Numbered from the stretch's first letter, positions 10,393-22,379 are shown. The stretch: 64,000 nt of DNA from Chromohalobacter nigrandesensis (GCF_023061285.1 NZ_JAKGAM010000019.1:1-64000); one strand, 5' to 3'. Notes: a model not told the origin generated them from the sequence alone. Numbers and translations are program-made.

Positions 10393-13300
10393 ATGAAAGA
10401 TTTGGTGAAAGTCCTCAAATCGCAGGCACAGTCCGAAGAATTCGACGCGATCAAGATTACGCTCGCGTCGCCGGACTTGATCCGCTCCTGGTCCTACGGC
10501 GAGGTCAAAAAGCCTGAGACCATCAACTACCGTACGTTCAAGCCCGAGCGTGATGGCCTGTTCTGTGCCAAGATTTTCGGCCCGGTAAAGGATTACGAGT
10601 GCTTGTGCGGTAAGTACAAGCGCATGAAGCATCGTGGCATCATTTGCGAAAAGTGCGGCGTCGAGGTCACAAAGGCTGCCGTGCGCCGCGAGCGTATGGG
10701 GCATATCGAACTGGCTGCGCCGGTGGCGCATATCTGGTTCCTCAAGTCGCTGCCGTCACGCATCGGCTTGTTCCTGGACATGACCCTGCGCGATATCGAG
10801 CGTGTGCTCTATTTCGAGAGCTTCATGGTCATCGATCCAGGCATGACCACGCTTGAGCGTGGTCAACTGCTCAATGACGAACAGTATTTCGAGGCGCTGG
10901 AAGAGTTCGGCGACGACTTCGATGCCCGTATGGGCGCCGAAGCGGTTCAGGTGTTGCTTAAGGACATCGACCTCGGTGAGGAAATTGAGCGCCTGCGCGA
11001 GGAAGTGCCGCAGACCAATTCCGAGACGAAGATCAAGAAGCTTTCCAAGCGTTTGAAGTTGCTTGAAGCCTTCTACAAGTCTGGCAACGACCCGGCGTGG
11101 ATGGTCATGGAAGTGCTGCCGGTATTGCCGCCGGATCTGCGCCCGTTGGTGCCGCTGGATGGTGGCCGTTTCGCGACCTCGGATCTTAACGATCTGTATC
11201 GTCGCGTGATCAACCGCAACAACCGCCTGAAGCGGCTGCTCGACCTCAACGCGCCGGATATCATCGTGCGCAACGAGAAGCGCATGCTGCAGGAATCGGT
11301 AGATGCGTTGCTGGACAATGGCCGCCGCGGTCGAGCCATCACGGGTTCCAACAAGCGCCCATTGAAGTCGCTGGCTGACATGATCAAGGGTAAGCAGGGG
11401 CGTTTCCGCCAGAACCTGCTGGGCAAGCGTGTCGACTATTCAGGCCGCTCGGTGATCACTGTGGGTCCGACGCTGCGTCTGCATCAGTGTGGTCTGCCCA
11501 AGAAGATGGCTCTGGAACTGTTCAAGCCGTTCATCTATTCCAAGCTGCAGGCAAATGGCCAGGCGTCGACCATCAAGGCCGCCAAGAAGATGGTCGAGCG
11601 CGAGCTACCGGAAGTGTGGGACATTCTCGCCGATGTCATCCGCGAGCATCCGGTCATGCTCAACCGTGCCCCGACGCTGCATCGCTTGGGTATCCAAGCG
11701 TTCGAGCCTCTGTTGATCGAAGGCAAGGCGATCCAACTGCATCCGTTGGTGTGCGCGGCGTATAACGCCGACTTCGACGGTGACCAGATGGCCGTGCACG
11801 TTCCGCTGACGCTGGAAGCGCAGCTCGAGGCGCGGACGCTGATGATGGCCACCAATAACGTGCTGTCGCCAGCCAACGGTGAGCCCATCATCGTGCCGTC
11901 TCAAGATGTGGTGCTGGGTCTTTATTACATGACCCGCGAGAAGATCAATGCCAAGGGCGAAGGCATGGTGTTCGCCAACCTCAAGGAAGTCGAGCGTGCC
12001 TTCGGCACCGAAAGCGTGTCGATGCATGCGCGGATCAAGGTCCGCTTGACCGAGCATCTGCCCGAAGTGGAAGGTGGCGAACTGGTCAAGAAACAGTCGA
12101 TCTTCGATACTACCGTCGGGCGCGCGTTGCTGTTTCGCATTCTGCCCAAGGGCGCCTCGTTCTCGCTGGTCGATCAGCCGATGAAGAAGAAGGCGATCTC
12201 GACGCTGATCAACGAGGTGTATCGCAATACAGGCCTCAAGGAAACGGTGATCTTCGCCGACCAGCTGATGTACACCGGGTTTCATCTGGCCACTTGGTCG
12301 GGTGCCTCAATCGGCGTCAACGACTTCGTTATCCCCGATTCGAAGAAGGAGATCGTCGACGGAGCCGAGGAAGAGGTGAAGGAAATCGAGGACCAGTTCT
12401 CCTCGGGGCTTGTGACCGCCGGCGAGAAGTACAACAAGGTGATCGACATCTGGGCCAAGGCGAATGACAAGGTGGCCAAGGCGATGATGACCGGTATCTC
12501 CAAGGAAACCATTACCGATCGCCATGGCGAGCAGGTCGAGCAGGACTCGTTCAACAGTGTCTTCATCATGGCTGACTCCGGGGCCCGTGGTAGTGCCGCC
12601 CAGATCCGTCAGTTGGCGGGTATGCGCGGGCTGATGGCGAAGCCGGATGGCTCGATCATCGAGACGCCGATCACCGCCAACTTCCGTGAAGGCCTGAACG
12701 TACTGCAGTACTTCATCTCGACGCACGGCGCTCGTAAGGGATTGGCGGATACGGCACTCAAGACCGCCAACTCCGGTTACCTGACGCGTCGACTGGTGGA
12801 CGTGTCTCAGGACCTTGTGGTGACCGAGGAGGACTGCGGCACGTATGAAGGGCTGACGCTACATCCGGTAATCGAAGGCGGCGACGTCATCGTCTCGCTG
12901 GCACAGCGTGTGCTAGGCCGCGTCGTGGCGCAGGATGTCGTCGATCCTGCCAACGACGAGGTGTTGATTCCGCGCGGTACCTTGCTGGATGAGGCGTGGT
13001 GCGCCGAGCTCGATACCATGGGCGTGGACGAAATTATCGTGCGCAGCGCGATTACCTGTGAAACGCCGCATGGCGTGTGTGCAGCGTGCTACGGCCGTGA
13101 CTTGGCGCGTGGTCATCATGTGAATATCGGCGAGGCTGTCGGCGTCATCGCGGCGCAGTCGATCGGCGAGCCGGGCACTCAGCTTACCATGCGTACATTC
13201 CACATCGGGGGGGCCGCATCGCGTGCCTCAGCCGTCGATAGTGTGCAGGTCAAGCATGGTGGCACGGTGCGTCTGCACAACATCAAGCATGTCGAGCGCA

Positions 13301-14610
13301 ATGACGGCAAGCTCGTCGTTGTCTCCCGTTCGAGTGCCCTGGCCGTCGCCGACGAGCATGGGCGTGAGCGTGAGTACTACAAGCTGCCGTATGGTGCCGA
13401 GCTGTCGGTGCGCGACGGCGACATGGTCGAAGGCGGGACGCCGGTCGCCAAGTGGGACCCTCATATGCATCCGGTCGTGGCCGAGGTCGAGGGCAAGGTT
13501 CAGTTCAGCGATATGGAAGAGGGTGTCACCATCCATCGCAGCGTGGACGAGATGACCGGCCTGTCGAATGTCGAGGTGATCGAGACGCCTGCACGTCCGA
13601 CCTCCGGCCGTGAAAAGCGTCCGATGATCATGCTGCTCGATGATAATGGTGAGCATGTCACGCTGCCGGGCTCCAATACCCCTGTGCAGTACATGCTGCC
13701 CGGCAAGGCGATTATCGCAGGCGAAAACGGTGATCAGGTGGGTGTCGGTGAGGTCATTGCGCGCATTCCGGTTGAAGCGTCCGGTAACAAGGACATCACC
13801 GGGGGGCTGCCGCGTGTCGCCGACTTGTTCGAGGCACGTAAGCCTAAGGAACCATCTATCCTCGCCGAGGTAACCGGTACCATCAGCTTTGGCAAGGAGA
13901 CCAAGGGCAAGCGTCGCTTGACGGTCACGCCGGAAGAAGGCGATCCGGTCGAGATGCTGATCCCCAAGTGGCGTCAGATCGGTGTGTTCGAGGGCGAAAC
14001 GGTGGAGAAAGGCGAAGTCATCTCCGATGGTCCCAGCAACCCCCACGACATTCTGCGCTTGCTTGGAATCGCGGAATTGGCCAAGTACATCACGGCCGAG
14101 ATCCAGGATGTCTATCGCCTGCAAGGGGTGGTCATCGATGACAAGCACATCGAAGTGGTGGTGCGTCAGATGCTGCGCAAGGCGGAGATCACCGATGCCG
14201 GAGATTCCACCTTCATTACCGGCGACCAGGTGGAGTACGTCCGCGTCCTCGAGGAAAATGCACGCCTGGCTCAGGAAGGCAAATTCCCGGCCAAATGCGA
14301 GCGTTTGCTGCTGGGTATCACCAAGGCAAGCCTGGCAACCGAGTCGTTCATCTCGGCGGCGTCGTTCCAGGAAACCACGCGCGTATTGACCGAGGCGGCG
14401 GTGTCCGGCAAGCGCGACTACCTGCGCGGCCTCAAGGAAAACGTAGTGGTGGGTCGCCTGGTGCCCGCCGGGACTGGGTTGGCGCACCATGCCGAGCGGC
14501 GTCGCAAGCGCGAGGATGATGGACACACGGTCAATCCGTCGGCTTCCGATGTCGAACAGGAATTGGGCGCGCAGCTCACCGCGCTGGACGCCGACGACGA
14601 AGACCTCTAG
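10393..14610 (+). CDS. rpoC: DNA-directed RNA polymerase subunit beta'
   Basis: RpoC (1405 residues) carries the catalytic centre. Seen: the N-terminal zinc ribbon [13 protein letters not shown] with CEKCG, the clamp region, the magnesium-binding [12 protein letters not shown], the bridge helix/trigger loop region ([19 protein letters not shown]), and a second cysteine cluster [15 protein letters not shown]. It forms an operon with rpoB. After the stop lies a GTCAAGTCCG/CGGACTTGAC stem without a T tract, whose 3' arm contains the -35 box of the str operon promoter. Confidence 0.98.
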   Translation: MKDLVKVLKSQAQSEEFDAIKITLASPDLIRSWSYGEVKKPETINYRTFKPERDGLFCAKIFGPVKDYECLCGKYKRMKHRGIICEKCGVEVTKAAVRRERMGHIELAAPVAHIWFLKSLPSRIGLFLDMTLRDIERVLYFESFMVIDPGMTTLERGQLLNDEQYFEALEEFGDDFDARMGAEAVQVLLKDIDLGEEIERLREEVPQTNSETKIKKLSKRLKLLEAFYKSGNDPAWMVMEVLPVLPPDLRPLVPLDGGRFATSDLNDLYRRVINRNNRLKRLLDLNAPDIIVRNEKRMLQESVDALLDNGRRGRAITGSNKRPLKSLADMIKGKQGRFRQNLLGKRVDYSGRSVITVGPTLRLHQCGLPKKMALELFKPFIYSKLQANGQASTIKAAKKMVERELPEVWDILADVIREHPVMLNRAPTLHRLGIQAFEPLLIEGKAIQLHPLVCAAYNADFDGDQMAVHVPLTLEAQLEARTLMMATNNVLSPANGEPIIVPSQDVVLGLYYMTREKINAKGEGMVFANLKEVERAFGTESVSMHARIKVRLTEHLPEVEGGELVKKQSIFDTTVGRALLFRILPKGASFSLVDQPMKKKAISTLINEVYRNTGLKETVIFADQLMYTGFHLATWSGASIGVNDFVIPDSKKEIVDGAEEEVKEIEDQFSSGLVTAGEKYNKVIDIWAKANDKVAKAMMTGISKETITDRHGEQVEQDSFNSVFIMADSGARGSAAQIRQLAGMRGLMAKPDGSIIETPITANFREGLNVLQYFISTHGARKGLADTALKTANSGYLTRRLVDVSQDLVVTEEDCGTYEGLTLHPVIEGGDVIVSLAQRVLGRVVAQDVVDPANDEVLIPRGTLLDEAWCAELDTMGVDEIIVRSAITCETPHGVCAACYGRDLARGHHVNIGEAVGVIAAQSIGEPGTQLTMRTFHIGGAASRASAVDSVQVKHGGTVRLHNIKHVERNDGKLVVVSRSSALAVADEHGREREYYKLPYGAELSVRDGDMVEGGTPVAKWDPHMHPVVAEVEGKVQFSDMEEGVTIHRSVDEMTGLSNVEVIETPARPTSGREKRPMIMLLDDNGEHVTLPGSNTPVQYMLPGKAIIAGENGDQVGVGEVIARIPVEASGNKDITGGLPRVADLFEARKPKEPSILAEVTGTISFGKETKGKRRLTVTPEEGDPVEMLIPKWRQIGVFEGETVEKGEVISDGPSNPHDILRLLGIAELAKYITAEIQDVYRLQGVVIDDKHIEVVVRQMLRKAEITDAGDSTFITGDQVEYVRVLEENARLAQEGKFPAKCERLLLGITKASLATESFISAASFQETTRVLTEAAVSGKRDYLRGLKENVVVGRLVPAGTGLAHHAERRRKREDDGHTVNPSASDVEQELGAQLTALDADDEDL

Positions 14611-14619
14611 GCGTATGCC

Positions 14620-14654
14620 GTCAAGTCCGGCGTCCTCGTGGCGACGGACTTGAC
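14620..14654 (+). other. Inverted repeat after rpoC
   Basis: A perfect 10-bp stem, GTCAAGTCCG (14620-14629) and CGGACTTGAC (14645-14654), with a 15-nt loop. There is no T tract, so it is not a standard intrinsic terminator; its 3' arm supplies the TTGAC of the next promoter. Confidence 0.5.
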
Positions 14655-14679
14655 GCGGCTTGTCGCCAGACATTAGAAT
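14650..14679 (+). promoter_or_regulatory. Candidate str operon promoter
   Basis: TTGACG (14650-14655) and TAGAAT (14674-14679) are 18 bp apart, about 80 bp upstream of rpsL. It is the best promoter-like match in the rpoC-rpsL gap. Confidence 0.55.
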
Positions 14680-14758
14680 GCGCAGCCTTTAACAGTGGGG
14701 TGGGTACGTCCTGTCCCAATGTTCAAAGGTTTGGCAACCATTGGAGTCAGCTACAGAT

Positions 14759-15133
14759 ATGGCAACGATCAATCAGCTCGTGCGCAAGCCGCGCAAGCGC
14801 CCGGCCGCCAAGAGCGACGTGCCGGCGCTGCAGTCTTGCCCGCAAAAGCGCGGGGTTTGCACCCGTGTATACACCACCACCCCGAAGAAGCCGAACTCGG
14901 CACTGCGTAAGGTTTGCCGCGTGCGCCTGACGAATGGCTACGAAGTCGCTTCCTATATCGGTGGTGAAGGTCATAACCTGCAGGAACACTCCGTGGTCCT
15001 GATTCGCGGCGGTCGTGTAAAAGACTTGCCGGGTGTGCGTTATCACACCGTTCGCGGCGCGCTGGATACTTCCGGTGTTCAGAATCGCCGTCAGGGCCGT
15101 TCCAAGTACGGTACCAAACGTCCCAAGTCTTGA
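14759..15133 (+). CDS. rpsL: 30S ribosomal protein S12
   Basis: S12 monitors codon-anticodon pairing in the decoding centre. The ATG at 14759 gives 124 residues starting [28 protein letters not shown] carries Lys43, and [10 protein letters not shown] carries Lys88, the residues whose change gives streptomycin resistance; both are the sensitive wild type. GGAG lies about 12 bp upstream. Confidence 0.97.
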   Translation: MATINQLVRKPRKRPAAKSDVPALQSCPQKRGVCTRVYTTTPKKPNSALRKVCRVRLTNGYEVASYIGGEGHNLQEHSVVLIRGGRVKDLPGVRYHTVRGALDTSGVQNRRQGRSKYGTKRPKS

Positions 15134-15240
15134 TCGCGAGGCGTTCAAGAATTCAATTGTTGGTCAGATAAGAGTAAGGTCGAGCGCGCGCGGCGTCGTC
15201 TCGAGTTTACCTGAAGGACCCTTCGAAACGAGGGCTTATC

Positions 15241-15711
15241 ATGCCTAGAAGAAAAGTTATCGCCAAACGCGAAATCCTTCCGGATCCGAAATTCGGAAGT
15301 GAGCGTCTGGCCAAGTTCATGAACCACCTGATGATCAGCGGCAAGAAGTCTGTAGCTGAGCGTATCGTTTACGGTGCGCTGGACAGGGTTGCCGAACGTA
15401 GCAAGGATGAGCCGCTGGAAATGTTCGACAAGGCGCTGGAAACGATCCAGCCGATGGTCGAGGTCAAGTCTCGCCGCGTTGGCGGTGCGACCTATCAGGT
15501 GCCCGTGGAAGTCCGTCCCTCCCGCCGTCAGGCCCTGGCCATGCGTTGGCTGGTGGATGCGGCGCGCAGTCGTGGTGAGAAGACCATGGTGCAGCGCCTC
15601 GCTGGCGAAATGCTGGACGCCGCCGAAGGCAAGGGTGCTGCTGTGAAGAAGCGTGAAGACGTGCATCGCATGGCAGATGCCAACAAGGCCTTCTCTCACT
15701 ACCGCTTCTAA
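15241..15711 (+). CDS. rpsG: 30S ribosomal protein S7
   Basis: S7 nucleates assembly of the 30S head and lines the E site. The 156-residue protein begins [20 protein letters not shown] and has [16 protein letters not shown], a family signature. In E. coli S7 represses str translation by binding the rpsL-rpsG spacer; here that 107-nt spacer is present and contains GC-rich pairing, but the S7 site is not verifiable by eye. Confidence 0.97.
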   Translation: MPRRKVIAKREILPDPKFGSERLAKFMNHLMISGKKSVAERIVYGALDRVAERSKDEPLEMFDKALETIQPMVEVKSRRVGGATYQVPVEVRPSRRQALAMRWLVDAARSRGEKTMVQRLAGEMLDAAEGKGAAVKKREDVHRMADANKAFSHYRF

Positions 15712-15729
15712 CCAACGGGGTATTCCATC

Positions 15730-17850
15730 GTGGCACGCAAGACTCCGCTTAATCGCTACCGTAATATCGGTATCGTGGCTCACGTTGACGCCGGTAAGAC
15801 GACCACTACCGAGCGTGTCCTGTTCTATACCGGCATGTCGCACAAGGTCGGCGAGGTTCATGATGGTGCTGCCACCATGGACTGGATGCAGCAGGAGCAG
15901 GAGCGTGGTATTACCATCAGCTCCGCTGCGACTACCTGTTTCTGGCAGGGCATGAGCAAGCAGTTCGATGAGCATCGAATCAATATCATCGATACACCGG
16001 GACACGTTGACTTCACGATCGAGGTCGAACGTTCCTTGCGTGTCCTCGACGGTGCCGTCGTTGTACTGTGTGGTTCCTCCGGCGTGCAGCCGCAGACCGA
16101 AACGGTCTGGCGTCAGGCAAACAAGTATGAAGTTCCGCGCATGGTGTTCGTCAATAAGATGGACCGCGCCGGGGCCGATTACTTTATGGTGCTCGACCAG
16201 CTCAAGCAGAAACTGGGCGCCAATACCGTTCCCATCCAGATCAACTGGGGATCGGAAGATAACTTCAAAGGGGTCATCGACCTGATCCAGATGAAGGGTG
16301 TTCTCTGGGACGAGGCCAACCACGGCATGAACTATGAGCTGGTCGACATTCCCGACGAGCTCAAGGAAACCGCCGAGAAGTATCGTGAGGCAATGGTCGA
16401 GGCCGCCGCCGAGGCGTCCGAAGAGTTGATGGACAAATACCTCGAGGAGGGTGCCCTCTCCGAGGCGGACATCAAGGCTGGCTTGCGTCGCCGTACCCTG
16501 GATAACGAAATCGTTCTGGTAACGTGCGGCAGTGCGTTCAAGAACAAGGGCGTCCAGGCGGTTCTCGATGGCGTGATCGAATACATGCCGTCGCCGACCG
16601 AAGTCAAGGCCATCGAAGGTGAGCTTGACGACAAGGATGGCACTGTCGCCACGCGTGAAGCTGACGATAAGGCCCCTTTCGCCGCACTGGCCTTCAAGAT
16701 CGCCACTGATCCGTTCGTGGGGACGCTGACCTTTATTCGTGTCTACTCGGGTGTGCTCAAGTCCGGTGATAGCATCTTCAATTCCGTGAAGAGCAAGAAG
16801 GAGCGCGTGGGCCGTATCGTCCAGATGCACTCCAATTCACGCGAGGAGATCAAGGAAGTCTATGCGGGCGACATCGCTGCCTGCATCGGGCTCAAGGATG
16901 TTACTACTGGTGACACACTCTGTGATCTGCATGACAAGATCATTCTCGAGCGCATGGAATTTCCGGATCCGGTGATTTCGGTCGCCGTGGAGCCGAAGTC
17001 TAAGCCCGACCAGGAGAAGATGGCGACCGCGCTGGGCAAGCTGGCTCAGGAAGATCCTTCTTTCCGCGTCAAGACCGACGAGGAAACCGGTCAGACGATC
17101 ATTTCTGGTATGGGTGAGCTTCACCTCGACATCATCGTCGATCGTCTGCGGCGTGAATTCAAAGTCGAAGCCAATATTGGTAAGCCGCAGGTCGCCTACC
17201 GCGAGACGATTCGTGCCAGTGTCGAGCAGGAAGGCAAGTTCGTGCGTCAGTCGGGTGGTCGTGGTCAGTACGGTCATGTGCTGCTGCGTATCGAGCCGCT
17301 GACGGCCGAAGATAAAGGCGAAGACGAAGACATGAACTTCAAGTTCGCCTCCGAAATCGTCGGTGGTGTGGTTCCCAAGGAATACGTGCCGGCCGTCGAG
17401 AAAGGGGCCTATGAGCAGCTGCAGAACGGTGTCATCGCGGGTTATCCGATGATTGACGTCAAGGTCACGCTGTTCGATGGTTCCTACCATGACGTGGACT
17501 CGAACGAGACTGCGTTCAAGGTCGCCTCTTCCATGGCGATCAAGGAAGGCGCACCCAAGGCCAAGGCCGTGCTGCTGGAGCCGGTGATGAAGGTCGAAGT
17601 CGTGACCCCCGAAGAGTTCATGGGTGATGTCATGGGTGACCTGAATCGTCGCCGTGGTCTCGTACAGGGCATGGATGACTCCCCTATGGGTAAAGTCATT
17701 CGCGCCACGGTGCCGCTGGCTGAGATGTTCGGTTATGCGACCGATCTGCGCTCTCAGACCCAGGGCCGCGCAAGCTACACCATGGAGTTTGCGGATTACG
17801 AAGAGGCGCCCTCCAGCGTCGTTGAAGCCGTCATCAACCAGAATGGTTAA
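15730..17850 (+). CDS. fusA: Elongation factor G
   Basis: EF-G drives translocation and, with RRF, ribosome recycling by GTP hydrolysis. The 706-residue protein starts at a GTG (15730) behind GGGG. G1 loop AHVDAGKTT at 17-25, switch region [13 protein letters not shown]3 DTPGHVDF, G4 NKMD, and C-terminal domains IV-V ([21 protein letters not shown]) are all present. It is a canonical bacterial EF-G and not a tetracycline-resistance paralogue. Confidence 0.97.
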   Translation: MARKTPLNRYRNIGIVAHVDAGKTTTTERVLFYTGMSHKVGEVHDGAATMDWMQQEQERGITISSAATTCFWQGMSKQFDEHRINIIDTPGHVDFTIEVERSLRVLDGAVVVLCGSSGVQPQTETVWRQANKYEVPRMVFVNKMDRAGADYFMVLDQLKQKLGANTVPIQINWGSEDNFKGVIDLIQMKGVLWDEANHGMNYELVDIPDELKETAEKYREAMVEAAAEASEELMDKYLEEGALSEADIKAGLRRRTLDNEIVLVTCGSAFKNKGVQAVLDGVIEYMPSPTEVKAIEGELDDKDGTVATREADDKAPFAALAFKIATDPFVGTLTFIRVYSGVLKSGDSIFNSVKSKKERVGRIVQMHSNSREEIKEVYAGDIAACIGLKDVTTGDTLCDLHDKIILERMEFPDPVISVAVEPKSKPDQEKMATALGKLAQEDPSFRVKTDEETGQTIISGMGELHLDIIVDRLRREFKVEANIGKPQVAYRETIRASVEQEGKFVRQSGGRGQYGHVLLRIEPLTAEDKGEDEDMNFKFASEIVGGVVPKEYVPAVEKGAYEQLQNGVIAGYPMIDVKVTLFDGSYHDVDSNETAFKVASSMAIKEGAPKAKAVLLEPVMKVEVVTPEEFMGDVMGDLNRRRGLVQGMDDSPMGKVIRATVPLAEMFGYATDLRSQTQGRASYTMEFADYEEAPSSVVEAVINQNG

Positions 17851-17879
17851 CCGTTAGCTAACGTAAAGAGGTTATAGCA

Positions 17880-19073
17880 GTGGCTAAGGAAAAATTTGAA
17901 CGCACCAAGTCGCATATCAACGTCGGTACCATCGGTCACGTCGACCATGGTAAGACTACGCTGACTGCAGCACTGACGCGTGTTTCCGCAGAGGTTTTCG
18001 GCGGCGATTGGCGTGAATTCGAGACCATCGACAATGCGCCGGAAGAGCGTGAGCGCGGTATCACCATCGCGACTGCTCACGTCGAATACCAGTCCGAAGA
18101 GCGCCACTATGCGCACGTCGACTGCCCGGGGCACGCTGACTACGTCAAGAACATGATCACTGGTGCCGCGCAGATGGATGGCGCGATCCTGGTTTGCTCC
18201 GCTGCCGACGGCCCCATGCCGCAGACGCGCGAGCACATCTTGCTGTCGCGTCAGGTCGGCGTACCATACATCGTCGTGTTTCTGAACAAGGCCGACATGG
18301 TCGACGACGAGGAGCTCCTCGAGCTGGTCGAAATGGAAGTGCGTGAACTCCTTAACGAGTATGACTTCCCGGGTGACGATACACCGATCGTCATCGGTTC
18401 CGCGCTGATGGCGCTGGAAGGCAAGGATGACAACGGCATGGGTACCACTGCCGTAGCCAACCTGATCAAAGCCCTGGACGCCTACATTCCAGAGCCGGAG
18501 CGTGCCGTCGATCAGCCGTTCCTGATGCCGATCGAAGACGTGTTCTCCATCTCCGGTCGCGGTACCGTGGTGACCGGTCGTGTTGAGCGCGGTGTCGTCA
18601 AGTCCGGTGAAGAAGTCGAGATCGTGGGTCTCAAGGACACCGCCAAGACAACCGTTACCGGTGTCGAGATGTTCCGCAAGTTGCTCGACGAAGGTCGTGC
18701 TGGCGAGAACATCGGCGCGCTGCTGCGTGGCACCAAGCGTGACGATGTCGAGCGCGGTCAGGTTCTGGCCAAGCCGAAGAGCATCACGCCGCATACCGTC
18801 TTCGAAGCCGAAGTTTACATCCTGTCCAAGGAAGAAGGCGGTCGTCATACCCCGTTCTTCAAGGGCTATCGTCCGCAGTTCTACTTCCGGACCACTGACG
18901 TGACCGGTACTTGTGAACTGCCGGAGGGCGTCGAAATGGTCATGCCGGGTGATAACGTCCAGATGACTGTGACGTTGATCGCGCCGATCGCTATGGAAGA
19001 CGGCCTGCGCTTCGCGGTTCGCGAAGGTGGGCGTACCGTGGGCGCCGGCGTTGTCGCCAAGATCGTCAAGTAA
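17880..19073 (+). CDS. tuf: Elongation factor Tu
   Basis: EF-Tu delivers aminoacyl-tRNA to the ribosome. The 397-residue protein starts at GTG (17880) with an AGAGG upstream. Visible motifs: [35 protein letters not shown], and domain II-III sequences such as [12 protein letters not shown] and [13 protein letters not shown]. This is the tufA position of the str operon. The tufB position near tRNA-Thr is empty, so this may be the only tuf gene unless another lies outside the window. Confidence 0.97.
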   Translation: MAKEKFERTKSHINVGTIGHVDHGKTTLTAALTRVSAEVFGGDWREFETIDNAPEERERGITIATAHVEYQSEERHYAHVDCPGHADYVKNMITGAAQMDGAILVCSAADGPMPQTREHILLSRQVGVPYIVVFLNKADMVDDEELLELVEMEVRELLNEYDFPGDDTPIVIGSALMALEGKDDNGMGTTAVANLIKALDAYIPEPERAVDQPFLMPIEDVFSISGRGTVVTGRVERGVVKSGEEVEIVGLKDTAKTTVTGVEMFRKLLDEGRAGENIGALLRGTKRDDVERGQVLAKPKSITPHTVFEAEVYILSKEEGGRHTPFFKGYRPQFYFRTTDVTGTCELPEGVEMVMPGDNVQMTVTLIAPIAMEDGLRFAVREGGRTVGAGVVAKIVK

Positions 19074-19097
19074 GGGTTTCGCCCTTCGATGATCGAA

Positions 19098-19124
19098 GGG
19101 GGCTCCTTTGGGAGCCCCCTTTCT
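19098..19124 (+). terminator. str operon terminator after tuf
   Basis: The stem GGGGGCTCC (19098-19106) pairs with GGAGCCCCC (19111-19119) around TTTG, followed by TTTCT. An overlapping upstream hairpin, CCCTTCGAT/ATCGAAGGG, shares the G run and could compete. Confidence 0.85.
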
Positions 19125-19132
19125 GTGCATGT

Positions 19133-19161
19133 TTGACTCTTACTGTCAGCCTGCCTATAAT
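19133..19161 (+). promoter_or_regulatory. S10 operon promoter
   Basis: TTGACT (19133-19138) and TATAAT (19156-19161) with a 17-bp spacer, immediately after the tuf terminator. The expected leader is only about 58 nt, with a single GACGGC-TCGC-GCCGTC hairpin at 19186-19201. Confidence 0.85.
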
Positions 19162-19225
19162 GCGCATCCTTTGAATGCGTGGGTAGACGGCTCGCGCCGT
19201 CGACATCCATTGGAGTTTAAGGCTA

Positions 19226-19537
19226 ATGCAGAACCAAAAGATTCGCATTCGGTTGAAGGCCTTTGACCATCGCCTGATTGACCAGTCTGCGCAAGAAATC
19301 GTGGATACCGCGAAGCGTACGGGTGCTCAGGTCCGTGGTCCGATCCCACTACCGACTAATCGCGAGCGCTATACCGTATTGATCTCTCCGCACGTCAACA
19401 AGGACGCGCGCGATCAGTACGAGATCCGCACTCACAAGCGTGTGCTCGACATTGTCGAACCCACGGAAAAAACCGTAGACGCGCTGATGAAGCTCGACCT
19501 CGCCGCTGGCGTGGATGTGCAAATCAAGCTCGACTGA
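19226..19537 (+). CDS. rpsJ: 30S ribosomal protein S10
   Basis: S10 is part of the 30S head and, as NusE, of antitermination complexes with NusB and NusG. The 103-residue protein starts [19 protein letters not shown] and contains [14 protein letters not shown] and [20 protein letters not shown], all canonical. TGGAG lies about 10 bp upstream of the ATG. Confidence 0.97.
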   Translation: MQNQKIRIRLKAFDHRLIDQSAQEIVDTAKRTGAQVRGPIPLPTNRERYTVLISPHVNKDARDQYEIRTHKRVLDIVEPTEKTVDALMKLDLAAGVDVQIKLD

Positions 19538-19540
19538 TCA

Positions 19541-19608
19541 CACTAGTCACTAGCGGCTTTTTTATAAAGGTCGCCACGCCGGGACGGCGTTACACAATGT
19601 GCTAGTGG
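19541..19608 (+). promoter_or_regulatory. Structured rpsJ-rplC spacer, possible attenuator
   Basis: Two CACTAG copies (19541-19546, 19548-19553) can each pair with CTAGTG within 19601-19608, so the foldings are mutually exclusive. Between them lie TTTTTT (19558-19563) and an ACGCCG/CGGCGT hairpin (19576-19590). The spacer is 131 nt, against a few tens of nt in E. coli. Function is inferred from structure only. Confidence 0.35.
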
Positions 19609-19668
19609 AATGCTCTGGAAAGGGCAGCCATAGCGGGTGATAGCCCCGTACACTAAAGGAGACTGAAC

Positions 19669-20307
19669 ATGACTATCGGTTTGGTCGGTAAGAAGAGCGG
19701 TATGACCCGTATCTTTACCGAAAATGGCGCCTCTGTGCCCGTAACCGTTATCGAGGTCGAGCCGAATCGCGTGACTCGCGTCAAGACCGTCGAAAGTGAC
19801 GGCTATAGTGCGATTCAGGTGACTTCGGGTTCCCGCAAGGCCAAGCATTTGACCAAGGCTGCCGCAGGGCAGTATGCCAAGTCAGGTGTCGAGGCCGGTC
19901 GTGCATTGATGGAGTTTCGTCTGGCAGAAGGCGAAGAGACTCCCGAGGTGGGCGGCAATATCACCGTATCCCTCTTTGAAGCCGGTCAGAAAGTCGATGT
20001 GACTGGCACCTCTAAAGGCAAGGGCTTCCAGGGCGCCGTCAAGCGCTGGAATTTCCACACCCAAGACAATGGCCACGGTAACTCGCTTGCGCACCGCGCA
20101 CCGGGCTCCATCGGTATGTGCCAGACGCCAGGTCGCGTCTTCAAGGGCAAAAAGATGGCCGGTCAGATGGGCAATGAGCGTGTGACCGTCCAGAGCCTGG
20201 AAATCGTGCGCGTCGATGCCGAGCGTAATTTGCTGCTGGTCAAAGGTGCCGTGCCGGGTGCGACCGACTGCGAAGTCATCGTACGCAGTGCCGTTAAAGC
20301 TCGCTGA
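19669..20307 (+). CDS. rplC: 50S ribosomal protein L3
   Basis: L3 is an early 50S assembly protein reaching toward the peptidyl transferase centre. The 212-residue protein starts [16 protein letters not shown] and has the signature [17 protein letters not shown] with the basic loop [31 protein letters not shown] lies 8-9 bp before the ATG. The glutamine that PrmB methylates in E. coli L3 falls in this loop region. Confidence 0.97.
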   Translation: MTIGLVGKKSGMTRIFTENGASVPVTVIEVEPNRVTRVKTVESDGYSAIQVTSGSRKAKHLTKAAAGQYAKSGVEAGRALMEFRLAEGEETPEVGGNITVSLFEAGQKVDVTGTSKGKGFQGAVKRWNFHTQDNGHGNSLAHRAPGSIGMCQTPGRVFKGKKMAGQMGNERVTVQSLEIVRVDAERNLLLVKGAVPGATDCEVIVRSAVKAR

Positions 20308-20321
20308 GGGGTATGAGACCG

Positions 20322-20930
20322 ATGAATTTGAATCTCGCAGGTGCCGAAGCCGGCACTGTCGAAGTGTCCGACGCTACCTTCGGTAAAGAGTTTAACGAGT
20401 CACTGGTCCATCAGGTCGTGACTGCGTATTTCGCAGCCGGTCGCCAGGGGACTCGTGCACAGAAGACTCGCGCTGAAGTACGTGGCGGCGGCAAGAAGCC
20501 GTGGCGTCAAAAAGGAACCGGCCGTGCACGTGCCGGCACTATCCGCTCGCCGCTGTGGCGTAGTGGTGGTGTGACCTTTGCGGCACGCCCGCAAGACCAC
20601 ACCCAGAAAGTCAATCGCAAGATGTACCGCGCGGCCATGCGCTCGATTCTCTCCGAGCTGGTGCGTCAGGAACGTCTGGTTGTCGTTGACAGCATTGCGG
20701 TGGATGCCCCCAAGACCAAGCAGCTGATTGCCAAGCTGAAGGACCTGGATCTCGAGAAAGCGCTGATCGTCACCGAAGATATCGACGAAAAGCTGTTTCT
20801 CGCCGCGCGTAACATTCCCTACGTCGATGTGGTGGATGTCGCGGCTGCCGATCCGGTGAGCTTGATTGCCTTTGACAAGGTGCTGGTCACCGTTTCCGCT
20901 CTGCGTAAATTCGAGGAGAAGCTGGGATGA
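20322..20930 (+). CDS. rplD: 50S ribosomal protein L4
   Basis: L4 lines the nascent-chain exit tunnel; in enterobacteria it also represses the S10 operon. I place the start at the ATG of [17 protein letters not shown] (20322; 202 residues) because GAGGGG ends 10 bp upstream; an ATG at 20313 would abut that site. The tunnel loop [15 protein letters not shown] is intact. It overlaps rplW by 4 bp. Confidence 0.95.
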   Translation: MNLNLAGAEAGTVEVSDATFGKEFNESLVHQVVTAYFAAGRQGTRAQKTRAEVRGGGKKPWRQKGTGRARAGTIRSPLWRSGGVTFAARPQDHTQKVNRKMYRAAMRSILSELVRQERLVVVDSIAVDAPKTKQLIAKLKDLDLEKALIVTEDIDEKLFLAARNIPYVDVVDVAAADPVSLIAFDKVLVTVSALRKFEEKLG

Positions 20931-21223
20931 ACCAGGAACGCGTATTCAAGGTTCTGCTCGGGCCTCACATGACCGAGAAGGCCGCATTCGCCGCCGAAAA
21001 CAACCAGTACGTGTTCAAGGTGGCCCAGGACGCGACCAAGCCCGAGATCAAGAAAGCCGTCGAAGCGCTCTTCGAAAAGAAGGTCGCCGGTGTGCAGGTC
21101 TTGAACGTCAAAGGTAAGACCAAGCGCACGCAACACGGTGTTGGTCTGCGCAAGGGATATCGCAAGGCATACGTCACACTGGCGGCCGGCGAGACTCTCG
21201 AAGACTTCTCTGGCGCCGAGTAA
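20927..21223 (+). CDS. rplW: 50S ribosomal protein L23
   Basis: L23 sits at the tunnel exit and docks trigger factor and SRP. The 98-residue protein contains [15 protein letters not shown] and the conserved loop [25 protein letters not shown]. Its ATG overlaps the rplD stop (ATGA). Confidence 0.96.
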   Translation: MNQERVFKVLLGPHMTEKAAFAAENNQYVFKVAQDATKPEIKKAVEALFEKKVAGVQVLNVKGKTKRTQHGVGLRKGYRKAYVTLAAGETLEDFSGAE

Positions 21224-21239
21224 GGCAGGAGCACGGATC

Positions 21240-22070
21240 ATGGCAATTGTTAAGACCAAACCCACGTCCGCCGGTCGTCGTCACGTCGTCAAAGTCGTCA
21301 ACGACGAGCTCTACAAGGGCCGCCCTTATGCCGGTCTATTGGAGAAGCAATCCAAGAGCGGCGGTCGTAATAATAACGGTCGTATCACTACCCGTCATGT
21401 CGGGGGTGGTCACCGTCAGCACTATCGTGTGATCGATTTCAAACGTGCCAAGGATGGCGTTGCCGCCGTCGTTGAGCGCCTCGAATACGATCCCAATCGT
21501 AGCGCCAACATTGCGCTGCTCAAGTACCTGGATGGCGAACGCCGCTACATCATCGCGCCGCGTGGTGTGAAAGCGGGCGATCGCTTGGAGTCCGGCGTCA
21601 ATGCAGCGATCAAGCGCGGTAATGCGCTGCCGCTGCGTAACATTCCGGTAGGGTCTACCGTGCACTGCATCGAGATGAAGCCCGGCAAGGGTGCACAGAT
21701 CGCGCGGAGTGCCGGGGCCAGCGCCCAATTGGTAGCACGTGAAGGCAACTATGCCACTGTGCGTCTACGTTCCGGCGAGATGCGCAAGATTCTGGCAGAA
21801 TGCCGTGCCACCTTGGGAGAAGTGGGCAATTCAGAGCACAGCCTCCGTCAACTTGGCAAGGCCGGTGCGAAGCGCTGGAGAGGCGTGCGCCCGACGGTTC
21901 GCGGTGTTGCGATGAACCCGGTGGACCATCCGCATGGTGGTGGTGAAGGCCGCTCCAGCGGGGGGCGTCATCCGGTCAGCCCATGGGGTATTCCCACCAA
22001 GGGCCACAAGACCCGCAAGAACAAGCGCACCGAAAAGCTGATCGTCCGTCGCCGCAAGGCCCGGAAGTAA
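21240..22070 (+). CDS. rplB: 50S ribosomal protein L2
   Basis: L2 is needed for subunit joining and peptidyl transferase assembly. The start at ATG 21240 gives 276 residues, [19 protein letters not shown], with AGGAG upstream; the frame is open further 5' but runs through rplW. Near the C-terminus [20 protein letters not shown] carries the conserved histidine linked to peptidyl transfer. Confidence 0.97.
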   Translation: MAIVKTKPTSAGRRHVVKVVNDELYKGRPYAGLLEKQSKSGGRNNNGRITTRHVGGGHRQHYRVIDFKRAKDGVAAVVERLEYDPNRSANIALLKYLDGERRYIIAPRGVKAGDRLESGVNAAIKRGNALPLRNIPVGSTVHCIEMKPGKGAQIARSAGASAQLVAREGNYATVRLRSGEMRKILAECRATLGEVGNSEHSLRQLGKAGAKRWRGVRPTVRGVAMNPVDHPHGGGEGRSSGGRHPVSPWGIPTKGHKTRKNKRTEKLIVRRRKARK

Positions 22071-22103
22071 GATCCAACGCCAAGACATCAAGAGGTAACG
22101 GCT

Positions 22104-22379
22104 GTGCCACGTTCACTGAAGAAAGGTCCCTTTATTGACCTTCATCTGTTGAAGAAGGTTGAGACTGCAGTGGAGAAGAGCGATCGCAAACCGATCAAGA
22201 CTTGGTCGCGTCGCTCCATGATCCTGCCCAATATGGTCGGGCTCACCATTGCAGTCCATAACGGTCGCCAACACGTCCCGGTGCATGTCTCCGAGGAAAT
22301 GGTTGGCCACAAGCTGGGCGAATTCGCTGCGACCCGCACTTATCGCGGTCATGCGGCGGACAAGAAAGCCAAACGGTAA
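22104..22379 (+). CDS. rpsS: 30S ribosomal protein S19
   Basis: S19 binds the 30S head with S13. The 91-residue protein starts at GTG (22104) with AGAGG upstream and reads [19 protein letters not shown]; the signature [23 protein letters not shown] is present. Confidence 0.96.
   Translation: MPRSLKKGPFIDLHLLKKVETAVEKSDRKPIKTWSRRSMILPNMVGLTIAVHNGRQHVPVHVSEEMVGHKLGEFAATRTYRGHAADKKAKR

Noticed and set aside
13228..14673. 481-codon open frame antisense to rpoC
   Set aside because: Shadow of codon bias in rpoC; His/Asp/Arg-rich composition typical of antisense frames.
15145..16830. 561-codon open frame antisense to rpsG and fusA
   Set aside because: Covers two conserved sense genes; no recognisable protein features.
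17847..19130. 427-codon open frame antisense to tuf
   Set aside because: Shadow frame; no ribosome binding site and no known family.
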